A DNA stretch of 64,000 bases from Armatimonadota bacterium (GCA_025358205.1 JANYKG010000042.1:1-64000), one strand, 5' to 3'. Shown: positions 8,827 through 20,787, counted from the stretch's first letter. The notes: generated by a model from the sequence alone, not told the origin. Made by a program: numbers and translations.

Positions 8827-10170
8827 GCCGCGTATCAACCCGAGAAGCTCGGCGACCTTCTCATCCATCTGCTCCTTCGTCTTCGCCTCAACGTTCAGGC
8901 GAAGGAGCGGCTCGGTCTGGCTCGGGCGGACGTTGAACCACCAGTTCTCGAACTCAATCGTCAGGCCGTCCAGCTCGATGATGTTCCCGCTGCCGTACTT
9001 CGCCTTGATCTCCGCCAGCTTGCCGTCCACATCAGCCACCGTTGAGTTGATCTCCGGGCTGTGGAAATACCTCTGCAGCGGCTTCACCAACTCGGAGAGC
9101 GGCTTCTTCTCGTCAACCAGCAGTTGAAGCATTTTCAGCATCGCCAGTTCGCCGTTATCCGTGATGAAGAAGTTGGAGAAATAGTAGTGGCTGGAAAGCT
9201 CGCCGCCGAAGTACGCGCCAATCTCGCGCATCTTCGTCTTGATCAGCCCGTGGCCGACCTTGTACATGAACGGCTTGCCGCCTGCCGCCGCGATCTCTTC
9301 CTTCACCGCCCAACTGCTGCGGAGGTCGTACATGATGGTCGCGCCGGGCTTGTCCTTCAGCATCTCAAGGCCTATCAGCGTGGTGACCATATCGCCCGCC
9401 ACGGTCTGGCCCTTCTCGTCTACGAACGCCACGCGGTCGCCGTCGCCGTCGAAGCAGACGCCCAAGTCCGCGCCGGTCCGCAGCACGGTCGCCTTCAGTT
9501 CGGCCAGCGTCTCGTCCTTCAGCGGGTTTGCCTCGTGGTTCGGGAACCGGCCGTCGGGTATCCAGTAGAGCGGGGTCACTTCGCAGTTCTTGCCCTCGAA
9601 CAGCTTCGGCAGGGTCATGCCGATCATCCCGTTCGCGCAGTCAATAACGATCTTCAGGCCGCCGAAGTCCTTGATTCCGCTCGCCTTCAGCGCGGCTTCC
9701 ACGTACCCATCAAGCACGCACTGGCCGCCGAGGAACTTGCCAATTTTCGGTGCGGTCTCGAATTTGCCGGAATTCGCGAGGGCGTACAGGTCCTCGTTCT
9801 TAACGAAGCCGATGCTGGGACGCGCTTCCGGCCCGGTGATCTTGAGGCCGTTGTACTGGGGTGGGTTATGCGACGCTGTGAGCATCATGCCGGCATCGGC
9901 CTTGAGCGCGTTCACGGCATAGTAGTACATGGGGGTGCTGGTCATGCCGATGTGGATGACGTCACTGCCCTGCTCCATCAGCCCGCGTGCGGTCGGCTCC
10001 AGGAGCGCCGGGCCGCTCAGGCGCATGTCATAGCCAACCACGGTCAGCTTGGGTTTGAGTATCTGTGCGAACGCCCGCGCGATCCGGTACGCCACGTCCT
10101 CGTTGAACTGGTCCGGATACGTGCCGCGAACATCGTATGCCTTGAAAATACTGGGGTCAATGCGGTCCAT
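8824..10170 (-). CDS. Phosphomannomutase/phosphoglucomutase
   Basis: IFKAYDVRGTYPDQFNEDVAYRIARAFAQ, MMLTASHNPPQYNGLKI, CFDGDGDRVAFVDEKG, GELSSHYYF, RPSQTEPLLRLNVEAK. Confidence 0.95.
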   Translation of the reverse strand: MDRIDPSIFKAYDVRGTYPDQFNEDVAYRIARAFAQILKPKLTVVGYDMRLSGPALLEPTARGLMEQGSDVIHIGMTSTPMYYYAVNALKADAGMMLTASHNPPQYNGLKITGPEARPSIGFVKNEDLYALANSGKFETAPKIGKFLGGQCVLDGYVEAALKASGIKDFGGLKIVIDCANGMIGMTLPKLFEGKNCEVTPLYWIPDGRFPNHEANPLKDETLAELKATVLRTGADLGVCFDGDGDRVAFVDEKGQTVAGDMVTTLIGLEMLKDKPGATIMYDLRSSWAVKEEIAAAGGKPFMYKVGHGLIKTKMREIGAYFGGELSSHYYFSNFFITDNGELAMLKMLQLLVDEKKPLSELVKPLQRYFHSPEINSTVADVDGKLAEIKAKYGSGNIIELDGLTIEFENWWFNVRPSQTEPLLRLNVEAKTKEQMDEKVAELLGLIRG

Positions 10171-10387
10171 TGCCGACTCCTTCTATGTGCGTACTTCTGT
10201 GAAATTCAGATTGGGTGGCCGAACGTGCTTGAACACCTGACCTGCATCATTCACGAACACAGTGAATAATGCGCGAAGGCCCTGTACCGCGTCTTTCACG
10301 CTCAGTACAGGCATTGATTATACTTACCCCAAACGTGGAGTGTCAAGGCGCGAGCGTGCATTTCGCTCAACCCCGCTCTCAGGAAGG

Positions 10388-10419
10388 AATAGGAGCATGA
10401 GTGAGAGTATGAGTATGAT

Positions 10420-10420
<1 letters not shown>
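10388..10420. repeat. Degenerate hexamer array over the translation start of the ABC ATPase gene
   Basis: GGAGCAT GAGTGA GAGTAT GAGTAT GATGTGG immediately upstream of and overlapping the GTG start. Confidence 0.6.
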
Positions 10421-11918
<1,498 letters not shown>

Positions 11919-11922
<4 letters not shown>

Positions 11923-12938
11923 GAAGGATAATTTCCGGCCCGGCGTTTGCACTCCTCGCAGCATTCGGGCTGGGCGCGATGGCGATCTGGGTCTCAGGCG
12001 GCAATCCCATCACGTCGTTCGGCGCGATGTTTGCGGGGGCGTTCGGCTCAGGCCCGACGGTCGCGGAGACACTGGTGAAGTCGGTGCCGCTCATCATCAC
12101 CGGTCTGGCGGTTGCGCTCGGCCTGCGGGCGGGGTTGTTCAACATCGGCGTGGAAGGACAACTGCTGGTCGGCGGGCTGTGCGCGGCGTACGTCGGATAC
12201 GCTGTAAAACTTCCTGCGGTGGTTCATCTCCCGCTCTGCATCGTCTGCGGCATGATCGGCGGTGCGGCGTGGGGCCTGCTGCCGGGTTTCCTGAGGGCGA
12301 AGCGCGGGGTGCATGAGGTCATCACCACTATCATGATGAACTACATCGCGTTCTACCTGACGCACTACCTGGTGACGAACCCGCTGAAGGACGCTACTAC
12401 GATGGCGCCCCAGACCCCCGAAGCGCTGTCGTCCGCATGGCTCCCGGCGTTCGGTGGGCTGCACGCGGGGATACTGCTCGCGCTGATCTGCCTGGCGGGT
12501 TATGCTTTCGTGATGGGCAGAGGCGTCTTCGGCTACGAGGTCAAGGTCGTGGGCAAAGCGCCTGATGCGGCGAGGGCGGCGGGTATCAGCGTCACCGGCA
12601 CGTTGGTCCGCGCGATGCTGATCAGCGGGGCGCTGGCGGGGCTGGCGGGTGCGGTCGAAGTGCTGGGCGTTCATCACAAGTTCTACGATCAGTTTTCGCC
12701 GGGTTATGGTTTCGACAGCATTGCTGTGGCGTTTCTCGGAGGCGGCTCGGCGCTGGGTACCGGGCTGTCGGCACTGCTCTTTGGCGCGCTGAGGAACGGC
12801 GCCGTGGGCATGCAGCTTGCCACCGATACGCCGAGGGAGATTGTCACCATCATTCAGGCGATCATCATTGTCATGGCCGGAACCAAGTTCGTGAAGAATT
12901 CGTCGGGGAGCGGCGGAGGTGCAGATGATCCACTTTGA
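11919..12938 (+). CDS. ABC transporter permease (YufP-like)
   Basis: Overlaps the ATPase stop; LFNIGVEGQLLVGG and KRGVHEVITTIMMNYIAFYLTHYLV motifs. Confidence 0.92.
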
Positions 12939-13830
12939 CGCTGAATTACTGAATAGCACCCTTCGGCTGGCGACGCCGCTGATACTGGCGGCGTTGGGCG
13001 GCGTGCTGTGCGAGCGCTCAGGCGTGGTGAACATCGCGCTTGAGGGGATGATGCTGGCGGGCGCGTTCTTCGGGATGCTCGGCTCTTACTGGACGGGCAA
13101 CCCGTGGGTCGGCATGCTGCTCGGTGCGGCGGCGGGCGGCGCGTTCGGCCTCGTACACGCGTTTCTCACCCAGCGGATGAAGTTGAACCACATAGTCAGC
13201 GGGGTGGCGTTGAACATCTTCGCGCTGGGGCTGACCACCTACCTGCTGAGGAAGCTGTTCATGCATGCTGGTGGCTCACCCCCGGTAAACGGCCTGCCGA
13301 TGTGGAACCTCCCTGGGCTTGGGGAGCAGAATCCCCTGACCGAGCTGGCGTTGGCAGGCACCTTGCTCATGACGCCGTTTTTGTGGCGGACTCCCCAGGG
13401 GCTGAGGCTGCGCGCTGTGGGCGAGAACCCGGAGGCTGCGCTTGCGGCAGGCATCAGGGTTGGGCGCGTGCGGTTCGCGGCTGTCATCGCTGGTGGGCTG
13501 CTAGGCGGGCTGTCAGGCGTCTACCTGTCTCTCGGCCAGCTCAACATGTTTGCCGAGGGGATGTCAGGCGGCAGAGGGTTCATCGCACTGGCTGCGGTCA
13601 TCTTCGGCAGATGGACACCGCTGGGCGCAGCGGGCGCGGCGCTCTTCTTTGGCTTCTTCGACGCGCTTCAGATGCGACTTCAGGGCCAGACCGTCGGCGG
13701 TGTTGTGATACCATCCGAGTTCATGCTTATGCTCCCATACCTGCTCACCATTGTCGCGCTTGCCGGATTCGCGGGCAAGGCGGTGGCTCCCGCCGCTCTT
13801 GGCAACGACGAGGCGACGGCAAGTAACTGA
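12919..13830 (+). CDS. ABC transporter permease (YufQ-like)
   Basis: TPLILAALGGVLCERSGVVNIALEGMMLAGAFFG...GRGFIALAAVIFGRWTPLGA. Confidence 0.92.
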   Translation: MQMIHFDAELLNSTLRLATPLILAALGGVLCERSGVVNIALEGMMLAGAFFGMLGSYWTGNPWVGMLLGAAAGGAFGLVHAFLTQRMKLNHIVSGVALNIFALGLTTYLLRKLFMHAGGSPPVNGLPMWNLPGLGEQNPLTELALAGTLLMTPFLWRTPQGLRLRAVGENPEAALAAGIRVGRVRFAAVIAGGLLGGLSGVYLSLGQLNMFAEGMSGGRGFIALAAVIFGRWTPLGAAGAALFFGFFDALQMRLQGQTVGGVVIPSEFMLMLPYLLTIVALAGFAGKAVAPAALGNDEATASN

Positions 13831-13902
13831 GTGTGGAAACAAGTAGTTGCTGACCGTGGAATCTAGTGTCCTACTGGGTATAATCAATGTGAAAGTGAGG
13901 CG

Positions 13903-14586
13903 ATGGACATGCCGAAAAGCACAGAACAGATCGCATTTGCGCGGCTTCGTCAATCGGAGTTGGCGCGAGACCAGCGCCAGGAATCCGGCCAGGTGGTCGT
14001 GAATCCAGTTATCACGATTTCGCGTAGCATGGGCAGCGGCGGACTGATCACAGCGCAGAAACTGGCGGAGATCCTCGGCTTCAGTCTGTGGGACAAGGAA
14101 CTGATAGATGCGATGGCCGCTGAATCTCAGATTCCCTCCGAAGTTGTGGAGGCCTTTGACGAGCGGACCATTTCCGAGATCGAACTACTAATACACGCTT
14201 GCCTGGGCAGACGCCAGATGTCGGAGTTCCTGTATCTGAAGCACCTCACCCGCGTTGTAGCGACCATTGCCAGCATTGGAAATGCTGTGATTCTGGGACG
14301 CGGTGTGAATTTCCTGCTGCCGAACGCGCTGAACGTCCGCATGGACGCGTCCATCGAGCGCCGGGTCGAGAACATGATCAAATTCGAAGGCGGGGACGAA
14401 GCGGCGGCGACGGCCAAAATCACGAAATCGGACAAAGAACGAGATCACTATCTGACTGGTCTGTTCGGCAAAGAGAAGATTCACAGCTTCCACTATGATG
14501 TTTCGCTGTGGATGGACAAGCTGTCATCGGACTGCGCCGCCGATATCATCAAAACTGCGTACACCGGAATCTACCAGTCGAAGTAG
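13903..14586 (+). CDS. Cytidylate kinase-like family protein
   Basis: NPVITISRSMGSGGLITAQKLAEILGFSLWDKELIDAMAAESQ...GNAVILGRGVNFLL. Confidence 0.85.
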   Translation: MDMPKSTEQIAFARLRQSELARDQRQESGQVVVNPVITISRSMGSGGLITAQKLAEILGFSLWDKELIDAMAAESQIPSEVVEAFDERTISEIELLIHACLGRRQMSEFLYLKHLTRVVATIASIGNAVILGRGVNFLLPNALNVRMDASIERRVENMIKFEGGDEAAATAKITKSDKERDHYLTGLFGKEKIHSFHYDVSLWMDKLSSDCAADIIKTAYTGIYQSK

Positions 14587-14604
14587 CAGTTTGGCTAAGC
14601 GAAA

Positions 14605-14634
14605 CGGCCTTGACTCCACGCGGGGTCAAGGCCG
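14605..14634. terminator. Bidirectional hairpin terminator between convergent genes
   Basis: CGGCCTTGAC(TCC acgc GGG)GTCAAGGCCG, 10-13 bp stem; weak U-tract. Confidence 0.65.
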
Positions 14635-14672
14635 TCTCCACAACAGATATTTCGTACTAGTAGAGCGCGCTC

Positions 14673-15461
14673 CTACCGCCTTCTGCGGAGCAGGAATCCC
14701 GCCGGTAGCAGACAGGAAATCGCTGCCAGTATCCCACTCGGCTCAGGTACGATAGCTGTCTCGATCATCTGGAAGTTGCTTGTACCGCTTGCCAGATCAC
14801 GAGCGCTAAGCTGGAACTTGTACTGCGCTTCCATTCTCGTCACACCTACGGATAGCTGCTGCCAGCTACCAACATCGTTGACGCTATAAGTTCCGCCGAT
14901 TCCAGGAGCTCCACCAACCGCTTTGTTCTCGAAGAGGGTGCCGCTGTTGTACCTGGTCTGGTAAGTCATTCCACCGGGCCACAGACCTGTGATGAAACCG
15001 TTGTTGTTCATCGTGTCAGTGGCTGTTACGCCCGCAGTAGCCTGCGCCTTCGGAAGAACCAGGCTTGTGTCCAGGAAATTCGTGAACGTAAACGTGGTAG
15101 CGGCCCCACCGGCCCTACACGCGAAGGCCAGACTCACCGCCGGATCTTGGTCAACATTCATCATCAGGCTGTCTATGTAGCCTATGACGTTGTTGTTGGT
15201 CGGATCAACAAGCTCAATCGGAGCGCTGACCGTGTAGGTATAGGTGGTATACCACTTCCCGGTCACTTCGTCCTGGTAGACGTCTTCGACCCAGCCATTC
15301 GGTTCCGGGGTGAATGTAGCGCTTCCCAGTTCTGAGCCGACGCCCACTTCGAATCCGCCCGTGCGAGCATGATGCGGAATACCGCCCTTGTCAGCATAGG
15401 TTGTGATGCTCGCGCACATCACGAGTAGCATCACGGAGATGATAAGCAATACCCTTTTCAT
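14673..15461 (-). CDS. PEP-CTERM sorting domain secreted protein
   Basis: N-term signal peptide; C-term VPEPSGILAAISCLLPAGFLLRRRR (PEP motif, TM helix, Arg-rich tail). Confidence 0.88.
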   Translation of the reverse strand: MKRVLLIISVMLLVMCASITTYADKGGIPHHARTGGFEVGVGSELGSATFTPEPNGWVEDVYQDEVTGKWYTTYTYTVSAPIELVDPTNNNVIGYIDSLMMNVDQDPAVSLAFACRAGGAATTFTFTNFLDTSLVLPKAQATAGVTATDTMNNNGFITGLWPGGMTYQTRYNSGTLFENKAVGGAPGIGGTYSVNDVGSWQQLSVGVTRMEAQYKFQLSARDLASGTSNFQMIETAIVPEPSGILAAISCLLPAGFLLRRRR

Positions 15462-15613
15462 TTACCCTCCTATCCCTCGGTCCCTTCCAATGAGATCCCG
15501 GTCTCCCCGGGGGATGCTGCATGCGGCGGGTTCTGTAAGACATTACTCCAAAATGCGAGCAACGGATAGGAAACAGTGCTGCGACCTGCTCAACATGCAA
15601 TCTCACTGACTCA

Positions 15614-15642
15614 CTTATACAGCGGTACTGCCGAAATGTCAA
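15614..15642 (-). promoter_or_regulatory. Strong sigma70-like promoter of the PEP-CTERM gene
   Basis: Minus strand TTGACA-N17-TATAAG, leader about 145 nt. Confidence 0.7.
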
Positions 15643-15758
15643 TAGGTCTCCCAAAATTTTCCGAAAAACTGGTATAAATACTGGTAATGCAGACAAGCGC
15701 CAGGAAGCATACCAACGACCGCCCCCATCTCTACGTCGGCTCGCCTGTTTCCTGCGCT

Positions 15759-17081
15759 TCACTTGAACTGCGGCAACCACTCCGCTTCCGCTTCAAACAT
15801 GTCATCACACATCGCCCAGACCTGGTCGGGCGTAAGAATCGCCGAGGTCAGCGGATCGTGCATGACGGCCAGCTTCACCAGGTTCCGGTCGCCGGCCAGC
15901 GCCGCCTCCACTGTCATGCGCTGGACGTGTACGCTTGCGGAGCAGGTCGCCGCGCACTGAAGCGGCAGGTCGCCCACATAGGTCGGCTGGATGCCGTTGC
16001 CGTCCACTATGCAAGGAAGCTCCACGGTACATCCGTCCGGCAGGTTGGTAATCAGCCCGGTGTTCGCCACGTTGAAGCAGCCCCAGTACCGCCTGCCGGT
16101 CTCCAGGGCCTCGATGATGTGTGAACCGTGCTCGTTCGACCGGTCGCCCAAGGGAATCTGGTCAAGCTCTCCCGCCATCCACTTGGGGTAGTTCTCTTTG
16201 TACGCGTTCTGGCTCTCACGGCACACGCGAAGGTATCCGCCGGTCTCGCCCCCTGCCCAGTATGAGTAGTCCATCCACCGCGCCATCTGTTCCTTGCCGC
16301 CCTTGCGATACCACGGCAGGTACTCGCTGAGGTGGCCGTTCGACTCGGTGGAGTAGTATCCGAACCGCTCCAGCACATCAATCCGCAGAGTCTCGCTCTT
16401 CGCCAGATGCTCGTCACGCTTGAAGGCGTCCAGCAGCTTGTGGGTATAGTCAATCCCCGTGTGCGTGACCTTGGTGAACCAGGTCTGGTGGTTGATGCCC
16501 GCGCAGATGTACTCCATCTCGTCCAGCGGGATGCCGAGCGCACCGGCGATCTGAGCAGCGCCGTGCTGTACGCCGTGACAAAGGCCGATGATCTTCACGC
16601 CGCCCGCCTTGCGCACCGCCCAGGTGTTCATCGCCATCGGGTTGGAGTAGTTGAGCCAGAGCGCGTCCGGGCAGACCTCTCGCATGTCCGCCGCGATGTC
16701 CATCATTACGGGGATAGTTCGCAGTGCGTAGAAGATGCCGCCGGGACCGAGAGTATCACCGACGCACTGGTCCACGCCGTACTTCAGCGGCATCTCGATG
16801 TCGTGCGCGAATGCCTCCAGCCCGCCGACCCGCACCATGCTGACGACGTAGTCCGCGTCGCGCAGGGCTTCCTTGCGGTCGAGCGTGCCCGTGACCTTCG
16901 CCGGTAGCTTGTTATCGGCCACCATCTTCCGGCAGAGGTTTACGGCCATCTCCAGGTTCTCCCGCGAGATGTCCATGAGCCGGAACTCGGTGTCCTGAAG
17001 CTCCGGCACCGACAGGATATCCATAAGCAGCCTGCGAGTGAACCCGACGCTCCCTGCTCCGATGAATGCGATCTTGATCAT
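15759..17081 (-). CDS. GH4 family alpha-galactosidase/6-phospho-glycosidase
   Basis: MIKIAFIGAGSVGFTRRLLMDILSVPELQDTEFRLMDI; LCHGVQHGAAQIAGALG; AGINHQTWFTKV. Confidence 0.93.
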   Translation of the reverse strand: MIKIAFIGAGSVGFTRRLLMDILSVPELQDTEFRLMDISRENLEMAVNLCRKMVADNKLPAKVTGTLDRKEALRDADYVVSMVRVGGLEAFAHDIEMPLKYGVDQCVGDTLGPGGIFYALRTIPVMMDIAADMREVCPDALWLNYSNPMAMNTWAVRKAGGVKIIGLCHGVQHGAAQIAGALGIPLDEMEYICAGINHQTWFTKVTHTGIDYTHKLLDAFKRDEHLAKSETLRIDVLERFGYYSTESNGHLSEYLPWYRKGGKEQMARWMDYSYWAGGETGGYLRVCRESQNAYKENYPKWMAGELDQIPLGDRSNEHGSHIIEALETGRRYWGCFNVANTGLITNLPDGCTVELPCIVDGNGIQPTYVGDLPLQCAATCSASVHVQRMTVEAALAGDRNLVKLAVMHDPLTSAILTPDQVWAMCDDMFEAEAEWLPQFK

Positions 17082-17098
17082 GATGCTCTCCCAATATG

Positions 17099-17866
17099 TT
17101 AGAGGCCAACCGCCTCTTTTGAAATGCCATTCTGCTCAAGCTGGTAATGGCCGTCGTGACCCTCGTTGTCCTTGATGTCCAATCTTGCGCCCGCCTCGAT
17201 CAGCATCTTGGCGGCCCGTGGAGTCCTGGCTTGAGCGAGTACTGTCCTGCCCTTCTTGTCCTGATGGTTCACGTCTGCCCCGTGTTCCAGGAGGACCCCC
17301 AGCGCCTGATAAGGTCTCTCGCCGGACGGGAAGGAGCTCACGAGCGTTCTCTTGCCGGCCCTGTAATCCTCGTAGGAATCCGAGAAAACGTCAACTCGTG
17401 ATCCGCACTGTCGTACGGCCGAGAACAACGCCGTCATGCCGTCCTCGGTCTCTCGTTCTATCGCGGCCCCTCTGGCCAGCAGAAGCCGCGTCGCCTCGGG
17501 GAAGGTGACGCTCGCCATAAGCGCTGAGTGGCCGGCTGGGCTGGCCGCATTCGGATCAGAGCCTGCATCGAGGAGCATCCGGCCGATGTCAACGTTGCCG
17601 TTCGCGGAAGCCTCGATGATGGGATCAACACTATTCTGCTCGGGTCTCGCCCCTGCCTTAAGCAGAGCCTCGACCATAGCGGTCTGATTCCTCACGACCG
17701 CCATACAAACCGGCGTCACAGGATATCCATCCTTCCGATCCGGATGTTCGAGGTCCGGCCAGGGAACGGCGGCGTTCACCTCTACCCCACGGGCAAGGAT
17801 TCGATCGAAGGCCTCGGCATCGCCCTCCATTATCGCAATAACCAGTTGTTCGGCGTCTGTCGTCAT
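17099..17866 (-). CDS. Ankyrin repeat protein
   Basis: Repeats such as NQTAMVEALLKAGARPEQN, GNVDIGRMLLDAGSDPNAASPAGHSALMASV, ALGVLLEHGADVNHQDKKGRTVLAQA. Confidence 0.88.
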   Translation of the reverse strand: MTTDAEQLVIAIMEGDAEAFDRILARGVEVNAAVPWPDLEHPDRKDGYPVTPVCMAVVRNQTAMVEALLKAGARPEQNSVDPIIEASANGNVDIGRMLLDAGSDPNAASPAGHSALMASVTFPEATRLLLARGAAIERETEDGMTALFSAVRQCGSRVDVFSDSYEDYRAGKRTLVSSFPSGERPYQALGVLLEHGADVNHQDKKGRTVLAQARTPRAAKMLIEAGARLDIKDNEGHDGHYQLEQNGISKEAVGL

Positions 17867-17870
17867 TGGT

Positions 17871-18774
17871 TCAACCATTCGACGAAGGCAGCGACTCGGC
17901 GATGATGATTACTCGCCTGCCGCCGGTGATGCTCAGGATTCGTTCAGTCGGCATGCCTGGGCATGGGTTGACGTAGAATACCTGATCCGGCCGCAAGCCC
18001 TTCCAGTAGAACTCCAGATCTTCTGCGGCGCGGTCGTTGAGCTGCAATGTCTTGAGTGACCTCATCTCGCGCCAAACCGGTATGTGCTGCGTGTGCGTGC
18101 CGCAGAGATGGATCATGCCGCCCCTGGGATAGACGCTGAGCAGTTCATCGTCTATAGGCGCGACGAACTCAGCATACAGATCCGGCGGCTGCGTTCGGGC
18201 TACCGCCACCACGGGCTGAAGCTGCTGAATCGGTATGTGGGCCAGATACCACCGGTGCATCGTACAGAGCACGTCGTTGATGGTCTTCAGGTCGTGCCGC
18301 ACCGCCTCGGGTTTCTCGATGAAGGCAAGCAGAAGCTCCTGGCCGTAGAGGTTCAGTCCGATGTTCAGCGCGCTGGCGATGGTCGGAAGCCCGAATAGCG
18401 GCACGGCGAGATCGAGCGATAGGCTGATCCAACGGCGCCACCTGCCAATTGTTCTTCTCTCGCAGTTCGTACACGTGAGCGCCGAACACACGGTCCACAA
18501 AATGCACGCCGTATGGCCCAAACTCGATGGCCAGCGGACGGAAGACATCGGTATCGCGCAGTCGGTCGGCGCGTGATGCCAGGTCGTCAGCCGCCTCGCG
18601 CATCCATGCCTCTATGTCCGTATAGCGGTCAGTCCGGCCCACTCCTGCATGACCGTAGAGCAGAAACGGCTTGGTCTGCTGGGCACTCGTCGAGAGGCCG
18701 TCCATCCGCGCGAAGTGTGTGCCGCGTGCCTGGATCAACTCGGGGGCGTTCAGAATCGCGTGAGTATCGTTCAA
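17871..18774 (-). pseudogene. Uroporphyrinogen-decarboxylase-like protein, split by an apparent single frameshift
   Basis: N-terminal part in ORF 18169-18774 (...ELREKNNWQVAPLDQPI) continues in a different frame in ORF 17871-18548 (LDLAVPLFGLPTIASALNIGLNLYGQELLLAFIEKPEAV...HLCGTHTQHIPVW). Frame change near 18405-18435 equals one extra base. Confidence 0.75.
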
Positions 18775-19088
18775 GTCACATCTTCCACTAGCACAACCCT
18801 TACCAGATCGGAGAGCGGATGGGCCTTGTGCTTATGCTCCTCGCCCGCGGGTATGATGATGCCGTCACCGGGACCGTATTCCACTACCGTGCCGTTGAAG
18901 TCTATCGCGACACGGCCTTCCAGCACGTAGCCGATATGCCCCTTCAGGCACCAGTCCGGCTCCACGAAATCCCGGGCGTACTCCACGACCCTGATCTGCT
19001 TGCCGTCCGCCCTATGCGGGCGAAACCGCACTCCGTTCAGCGGCGACACCCATTCGATGGCATCGAAATCCACCTTGTATTGAGTCAC
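18771..19088 (-). CDS. Cupin domain protein
   Basis: GHIGYVLEGRVAIDFNGTVVEYGPGDGIIIPAGEEHKHKA. Confidence 0.85.
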   Translation of the reverse strand: MTQYKVDFDAIEWVSPLNGVRFRPHRADGKQIRVVEYARDFVEPDWCLKGHIGYVLEGRVAIDFNGTVVEYGPGDGIIIPAGEEHKHKAHPLSDLVRVVLVEDVT

Positions 19089-19103
19089 GGAATGCCTTCC
19101 TAT

Positions 19104-19769
19104 CTATGGCTCCAGCCAGCCGAGGGGAGTCAATGCCCCTGAGTACTGCGCAGAGTTCTCGTAGCCCATCGCGATCGGGATCTTTGTCCGGTCGCCAACA
19201 ATAGCAGCGAAATCGAGGCCGCCGTGACGCAGGACATGTGCCACCGTTAGTATCGCCAGGACATCCCACATCGCGTAGACGCACTCGGAATCCATGAACT
19301 CGCTCGAGTCGTCCGATTCGGTGGCGTCCATGTACCATTTCCACAGCCCGGAGGGGAGCTTCTCGGTCTTCTTGTACGACAACTCGGCCACTTCATCCCA
19401 GTCAATCTCGTCTACCCACTCTTCATCGTCTTCCGCTTGCAGCATCTCGATCAGGTCATCTATCTTCTCCTGACCGCCGGAGAATTTGTAGCCGTCAACA
19501 CCGAAGATCTCCGGCGCATCACCCAGATGAATGCCGACCAGGTCAACATCCGAGGCTTCTCCGAGCTTCTGGATCGCGGTGGTGAACCACTCGGTGACCA
19601 TTTCCGCGTCCTTCGACCAATCAATCTGTGGAAATTCATCCCAGATCGTCAATGCCTTCATGTCGTCCTGCGTTTTCGCCCATTCCGGCAGCTTGGCCAT
19701 AGCTTCCGCCGGCGCCACATCGTCGGCCAACAGCTCCTTCTCAAACTCAGCAAGGCTTTCCCAGTCCAT
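19104..19769 (-). CDS. Hypothetical acidic protein
   Basis: Start MDWESLAEFEKELLADDVAPAEAMAKLPEWAKT; SD-like GGAGG upstream; sits tightly between cupin and GH130 genes. Confidence 0.75.
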   Translation of the reverse strand: MDWESLAEFEKELLADDVAPAEAMAKLPEWAKTQDDMKALTIWDEFPQIDWSKDAEMVTEWFTTAIQKLGEASDVDLVGIHLGDAPEIFGVDGYKFSGGQEKIDDLIEMLQAEDDEEWVDEIDWDEVAELSYKKTEKLPSGLWKWYMDATESDDSSEFMDSECVYAMWDVLAILTVAHVLRHGGLDFAAIVGDRTKIPIAMGYENSAQYSGALTPLGWLEP

Positions 19770-19783
19770 TTGTTTGCGTCCTC

Positions 19784-20737
19784 CTAGTAAGATATGATCT
19801 CCGGCGGCTTGATGCCGTCGAGACAAGCCTGAATAAGGTCGTCCACATCGCACGTCGCCAGGCCGATGCATGTATCCGCCGCGCCGTAGTAGACCTTCAG
19901 TTCGCCGCACGGTTCCAGGATCGCGCCGTTCGAGAAGACCACGTTCGGCACCTCACCAACGCGTTCGTAATACTCCCTCGGTGTAAGGATGAACTCCGGG
20001 CACTGGCCGATGACCTTGCATGGGTCTTCCAGGTCCAGCATCACCGCTCCCAGCCGATAAACCACGTTGCAGGCGAACCACACGCCGTGGATGATCTGCA
20101 GCCAGCCCTTGTCCGTCTTGATAGGCGTCGGGCCGATGCCCCACTTCTCGCGCATCCATGTTTCGGACTGCAGGTTCAGCGGTTTCCAGTCGCCCCAATG
20201 AATGAGATCGGGCGAATAGGAGAGAAACGTGATCGCGTCTTTGCCGGACATGGGCCGCTCGAACCGTGCGTACCGTCCGCCGATCTTCTCCGGGAATAGC
20301 GCGCAGTTCCGACTCCAGGGCGAGGTGATGAACGGCATCCGCTCGAAGGTCTTGAAGTCGGTGGTGCGACACATGCCCATGCGGGTGGTCTCGGTCATGG
20401 TCTGGGCGCAGTAGGTGATGTAGTACGCGCCCTCCAGGTGGGTTACGCGCGGGTCGTACTTGTGCTTCTCCCAGATCAGTTCTTCCTCGGGGCCGGGTAT
20501 CTCGATCGGCTCCGGATTGACCTTGAAGTGGATACCGTCATCACTCATTGCCACATGCAGATAGTTGTCGCGTTTGCCGTCCTCCACCCTGGGCACAAGG
20601 ACGTACTTATCGCCGAACTTTACCGCGCCGGGGTTGTAGATAGCGTTGACGTTATAGGGCAAATCCTCATGTGTCAGTATCGGATTGCCGGGATAGCGTT
20701 TGAGAAGCTCTGATTTCATACTGCGCTCCTTGGTCAT
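19784..20737 (-). CDS. GH130 family glycoside phosphorylase
   Basis: RYPGNPILTHEDLPYNVNAIYNPGAVKFGDKYVLVPRVEDG...YDPRVTHLEGAYYITYCA...VFSNGAILEPCGELKVYYGAADTCIGLAT. Confidence 0.93.
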   Translation of the reverse strand: MTKERSMKSELLKRYPGNPILTHEDLPYNVNAIYNPGAVKFGDKYVLVPRVEDGKRDNYLHVAMSDDGIHFKVNPEPIEIPGPEEELIWEKHKYDPRVTHLEGAYYITYCAQTMTETTRMGMCRTTDFKTFERMPFITSPWSRNCALFPEKIGGRYARFERPMSGKDAITFLSYSPDLIHWGDWKPLNLQSETWMREKWGIGPTPIKTDKGWLQIIHGVWFACNVVYRLGAVMLDLEDPCKVIGQCPEFILTPREYYERVGEVPNVVFSNGAILEPCGELKVYYGAADTCIGLATCDVDDLIQACLDGIKPPEIISY

Positions 20738-20787
20738 TACTGATTGGCAGTTCTGCGCAGAAAGGTAGTTGTCCTCCTGTGGATAGC

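Noticed and set aside
9061-10269. Plus-strand ORF of 402 aa opposite the phosphohexomutase
   Set aside because: Shadow ORF of a clearly coding minus strand.
12048-13034. Minus-strand 328-aa ORF across the ABC permease genes
   Set aside because: Antisense to two permeases with strong family motifs.
13879-13884. TATAAT upstream of the cytidylate-kinase-like gene
   Set aside because: Good -10 but no -35 at 16-18 bp spacing, so not listed as a promoter.
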